Shown here one piece after another: positions 60,421 to 64,000 of a DNA stretch of 64,000 bases. Each line of letters begins with the position of its first letter. Position 1 is the stretch's first letter. The notes beneath the pieces were generated by a model. That model saw only the letters and a list, made by a program, of their open reading frames with translations. It was not told the origin of the DNA and did not search any database. Source of the DNA: Rhea pennata (lineage: Eukaryota > Chordata > Aves > Rheiformes > Rheidae); the NCBI RefSeq assembly GCF_028389875.1, contig NC_084668.1, positions 25,340,993-25,404,992 of the forward strand, read 5' to 3'. A program made the position numbers and the translations under genes.

Positions 60421-62362
60421 GTAGGCGCAGGCGGTTCCCCGCGCGGGGCAGCGGGGCCGGGCCGGGGCCGGGCGGAGCGTGGGCCCCGCTGGGGCTGCGC
60501 GGGGCTGCGGGCGCCAGGAGCCCCGCGGCGCTAAGCGCGGCGGCGCGGGCGCCTCCGGGTTTAGCAGCCTCCGGGGTCGCCGGAAAAGCAGCCGGGAGCC
60601 GCTGATAGGGAAATGGGGCTAGATGCAGCCGTGGGTCAAGCGCTGAAGCGGTTAACGGCTGTGGGGAGCGGGTGAAAGCTCAGAGAAGTGACTTCCAGTA
60701 TTTTATTTTTTCTTTCCCTAGTAAGAGGGGTTGTAGGCGGGCAGAGTCACCTTAATAACTGTAGGGGGGGTTTCACATTTGCAAAATACTCGGATGCTAC
60801 TCTAATGAAGAGTGCAGCAGGTATGGAAAAGCAAGGTTTGTAATATGGGCTTTTTGCTGTGCCCACTTCACAGTCGCATGAAATCTTCACCTGATATGAA
60901 TGCTAACAGCATTTAGTAAAAAAGAATCGTAGTTCACCCAAGACCAGAGGAAGAAAAAAAAAATAGCCGTGTTGTTTAGCTGATAGTTGTTTCATTAATT
61001 TCTGAATCTTCTTTACCATGTTCTTTTAAATGGTACAGTTATAATTCCATGGTATAGCTCCATGTAACTTATAGTAAGGTCAGCCTTTCTGATGCGGTGG
61101 GCTTGTATTTGATTTGCAGTCTCTCTTCTCCTCGATGTGGGTTTTCTGCATGTATGTTGGCTTGTTATCTTGTAAGAGTGTCTTAAGGTTTGGCTTATAG
61201 GCAATCTAACTGCTCTCCATTGAGCATAGGCGCTACTGTGGTTTTTGTTGGTGCATGGAGGTGGCCTAGAGGCAATTAGTGGTAAAGAGAGTTGTTGCTC
61301 CTTTGAGGAAAATCCATTCAGCCCATGGTTTACTTTGAACCCGTTTTTCCAGACAAGTTCAAGCTCCTGCAAGGGCTTTGTGGGAGCAAGCCAGAGTATG
61401 AATTATTACAGTAGGCTGTGCGTTTTGTCTAGGGCTACAAGCTGGGAGGACTGGGATGTTATGTGCATGAAGTCAAATGTTAAGGACTTTGAGAGATTGC
61501 TTAAGAGATTAGATTCTGATGAAGGTGCTCCTGGTTGAATGAGAAGGTAAAGGGATTTTGGGGAGGAAGTTGGAGAGTGCTACACAGTGACCATAACAGC
61601 TGTCTTTAAAGCTTACCAGGAGTAAGGAATTTTAGAAAATCAATTTGTGTTATCACTTAGCTTATCCATTGATAAAGCAAATGCTGGGCACTCTTAGCAC
61701 TAGTTAAAATTATCACATGAGTGAAATTAAGGGTGTTTTTGGATGGTGCAAAGTCATTGTTATAAGGCTAGGGGTATTAATAATGTTGATGGGAGTCTTC
61801 CCAGAATTCCTTGTTTTAGGCAAATGTATAATTAATAATAAATCATTAGTTGTTTTTTATTTGGATGGTCTAGTAGATAAGAGTAAAATGTGATAATAAA
61901 AACAAAACTGCACGTGCACACAGCCAAACCAAATGATTCTGTAAATGAGAACACGAAGAAGTAGACAGAAAGACAGTCTGACTGTTAAGGTGATGTGGTG
62001 AATAGGTAGCTTCAAAAGATACTATATCTAGAATGCCTTCAGGAGTTCAGAGTTGATGATCATACATCTCTAAGGAAAGTTTAGATGGCTGAAACACTAC
62101 CTGGATGTATGGAGACTATAGTAAATGCAGTAAAGAAATAGATTTGAAAGATTATGGTTGAACTTGCATTTGGGACTGAGTACAGAAGAATGAAGTATGG
62201 AGGAGCTAAATATAGTACAATAGGTCTTTAAAATGTAAACGTGAGTGTAAGGAGCTGTGTTGTTTGGTAACTCAGCTGGCTAAATATCTTTTTTTCAAAT
62301 AGGGATAGTTGTTTTATGTCCAGCATTTAACCCGCACTGGTTATGCTTCCTCCTTGTTTCAG

Positions 62363-62505
62363 TTCAAAAGTGTCTGCATATCTTGTGAAGCTGCACCACT
62401 GAAGAACAGAAGACGCAAGTATTTAAAGCCATATCAGTTCTAAGTGTTTGAACAGATTACAAGGTTCTGAAGTTTCTTAAAAATAAAATTTTAAACTTGT
62501 TAAGT
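62363..62505 (+). other. Candidate alternative terminal exon within AGPS intron 1
   Basis: A good acceptor with a long pyrimidine tract, TGCTTCCTCCTTGTTTCAG, is followed by about 120 bp and a canonical AATAAA (62482-62487). A U-rich region follows, as expected after a cleavage site. Joined to AGPS exon 1 it would add about 12 codons (SKVSAYLVKLHH) and then TGA, giving a short non-catalytic product that keeps the PTS2. It could equally be unused sequence. Confidence 0.25.
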
Positions 62506-62515
62506 TTTCCTGCTC

Positions 62516-62538
62516 TTTTTTTTTTTTTTTTTTTTTTT
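62516..62538. repeat. Poly(T) tract, 23 bp
   Basis: Uninterrupted T-run in AGPS intron 1, just after the candidate poly(A) signal at 62482-62487. Confidence 0.9.
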
Positions 62539-64000
62539 GAGATGTATGGATATTCACACTTACCATTGCACCAAGCTGTAAGGTCTAGTTAGGTTGAAGC
62601 ACCTTAAACTAATTTGTACCAAATTTAATATCACTATCAGGTTAATTGACTATCAGTCTTGTTTAGTAAAGCTTTTTGCTATGTCTTAGCATAGTCACAA
62701 CTTCAGAGGTACGCAGTACTACTCGTAGCTGTCTTTTTCTATCTATCAAGAAGACAACAGTGAGGATTTCAGGAGTTAATGTGACCTTATGTTGGCAAGA
62801 TCTTCGAGATAATGTTTCTATAAGTTACTGAAAAGCTTGACTGAAAAAATCTTACAAGAATAATTGATCTATAGATAGTTATGGTGGTGCTGTGTGGCTT
62901 TTTGTCAGCAATATTAGCACAATCCAAACCAAGATGCTTTTTCTTTTTTTCTTACAGTCTCCTATTAAATCTGTACATGATGATTCAGCTTTTTCACCTC
63001 TTTCTGAGCTATTAGTTTAACTTTGCCTAGCAAAGCTGTAGCTGAAGGTACCTTAAGCATTCTGTATTCATTATATCTGTTGTATCTTTCTAGTAAGGTT
63101 TGAAATAATACCATCAAAACATTTGACACTTTACAAGATTTAGCTGCAGCCTGTTTTTCTTCTACAAAGCAGGACACTTACTATGACTGCATCCTTATAG
63201 CACTTTAAACGTATGTCTCTGATCACTGCAAACTTCTTCTGACTACTTATACCATAGTCACCAGACACTGACCAGTGTAACTAACCTACAGCAGCACTGA
63301 TTGCTCGTCATTGACGGTTCAAAGACCTTAAGGCTGAGGATCTTGCCGAGTCATTTTCTCACCACCACTGGAGGCAGGAAGAAGGAGAGTAGGGGGAATT
63401 AACTGAGGTTCTGTGGGTCCCCATGTGATGTCCTTATTGCCACATAAAAATGCTCATGAAGGCTAAGCAGGACGAGTTTGCAAATTTGCATGTTTATAAA
63501 TTGTAGTAGGCTTCCTATTTTAGAAAGTCTCTTTTAATGAGAGGAACTTTCTTTGAGAAAGGTAAGCTACTATAAACTTCAATGAGTTGTTTTTTGAGGA
63601 AAACTATATGTTTTAAGAAGGGAGAGATGTTGTATCTTGGTGGTATTATTGATCTGAATTTTATGTTTTAATTCTATGTGCCAATGAGGGATGGGAGTCT
63701 AGTTAAACTGCAGTGTTTTAAAGCCTTAAAAAGATGGTGTGCTGAAAAATGACTAAAAATTTCTGAAAAATCTAAATCTTTTTTTCAAAACTTTCGTGTT
63801 ATTCTATAATTTTTTGAGTGCTTATTAGCAAGGCCATTTTGGTGATGAGATCTCACGTTATAAATGTAAATAGTTATATGGTATTTTGAGGTTTAAGTAT
63901 GTGGTGAAGAGTTACTCTTCAGCTTTTATTCCTGAGACATTGTACTGCATTAAAAACACTGCGACTGTAACAGTTAGAAAACTCCTTAGAACACAGTTAT

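Larger units (their letters stand above)
59930..60640. promoter_or_regulatory. AGPS: CpG-island promoter of AGPS
   Basis: About 700 bp of GC- and CpG-rich sequence around AGPS exon 1. It contains an ETS-type CACTTCCTGG near 59979, the GGGGCC repeat array (60064-60105) and a TATA-like CTATAAG (60145-60151). A start of transcription some 30 bp after that box, near 60175-60180, would leave a short 5'UTR of about 50 nt. Confidence 0.8.
60421..64000 (+). other. AGPS: AGPS intron 1 (5' part)
   Basis: Begins with GTAGGC. I looked for a sequence encoding the next conserved AGPS block (QEVMKWNGWGYND) and found none before the window end, so exon 2 lies outside. The stretch is AT-rich after about 60.7 kb. 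It contains a 23-bp T-run (62516-62538) and one candidate terminal exon at 62363-62505. Confidence 0.8.

Overview
This is a eukaryotic, vertebrate nuclear window, AT-rich with long introns. Two protein-coding genes can be identified from their translated exons. NFE2L2 (NRF2) is on the minus strand and complete. The first exon of AGPS (alkylglycerone-phosphate synthase) is on the plus strand. The protein resembles mammalian NRF2 closely but with sauropsid-like differences, and interspersed repeats are sparse. A bird, or failing that another sauropsid, is my inference; the sequence alone does not settle the species.

Layout. Positions 1 to about 3,000 are the 3' flank of NFE2L2, with a compound microsatellite at 789-887. 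The five coding exons of NFE2L2 lie at 4128-5333, 7365-7544, 8160-8255, 8429-8698 and 29944-29973. All junctions are GT-AG and all are phase 0. They give 593 codons plus a stop. Intron 1 is about 21.2 kb and holds mostly unique AT-rich DNA, homopolymer tracts and one unexplained exon-like segment at 10535-10642. A CpG island at about 29.16-30.42 kb surrounds exon 1 and carries an ARE-type site, an overlapping XRE/E-box and an 18-bp tandem duplication. From about 30.6 to 59.9 kb lies a roughly 29-kb intergenic interval between two head-to-head genes. I see no confident gene in it, only simple repeats, decayed repeat-like blocks and one stretch near 57.2-57.8 kb that looks like a frameshifted coding remnant. 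A second CpG island at about 59.93-60.64 kb holds the AGPS promoter, with seven perfect GGGGCC units just upstream of a TATA-like box. AGPS exon 1 (coding 60227-60420) carries the PTS2 peroxisome-import signal. The rest of the window is AGPS intron 1.

Function. NRF2 is the stress-activated CNC-bZIP factor that is held down by KEAP1 and beta-TrCP. Every motif needed for those controls is visible here. AGPS performs the peroxisomal step that creates the ether bond of plasmalogens. The two genes are also neighbours in human, so the window reflects conserved synteny rather than an operon-like unit. I found no bacterial-type features, CRISPR arrays or RNA genes. The observations most worth checking are the candidate extra NFE2L2 exon, the GGGGCC repeat, a possible alternative last exon for AGPS, and the unidentified coding-like remnant.
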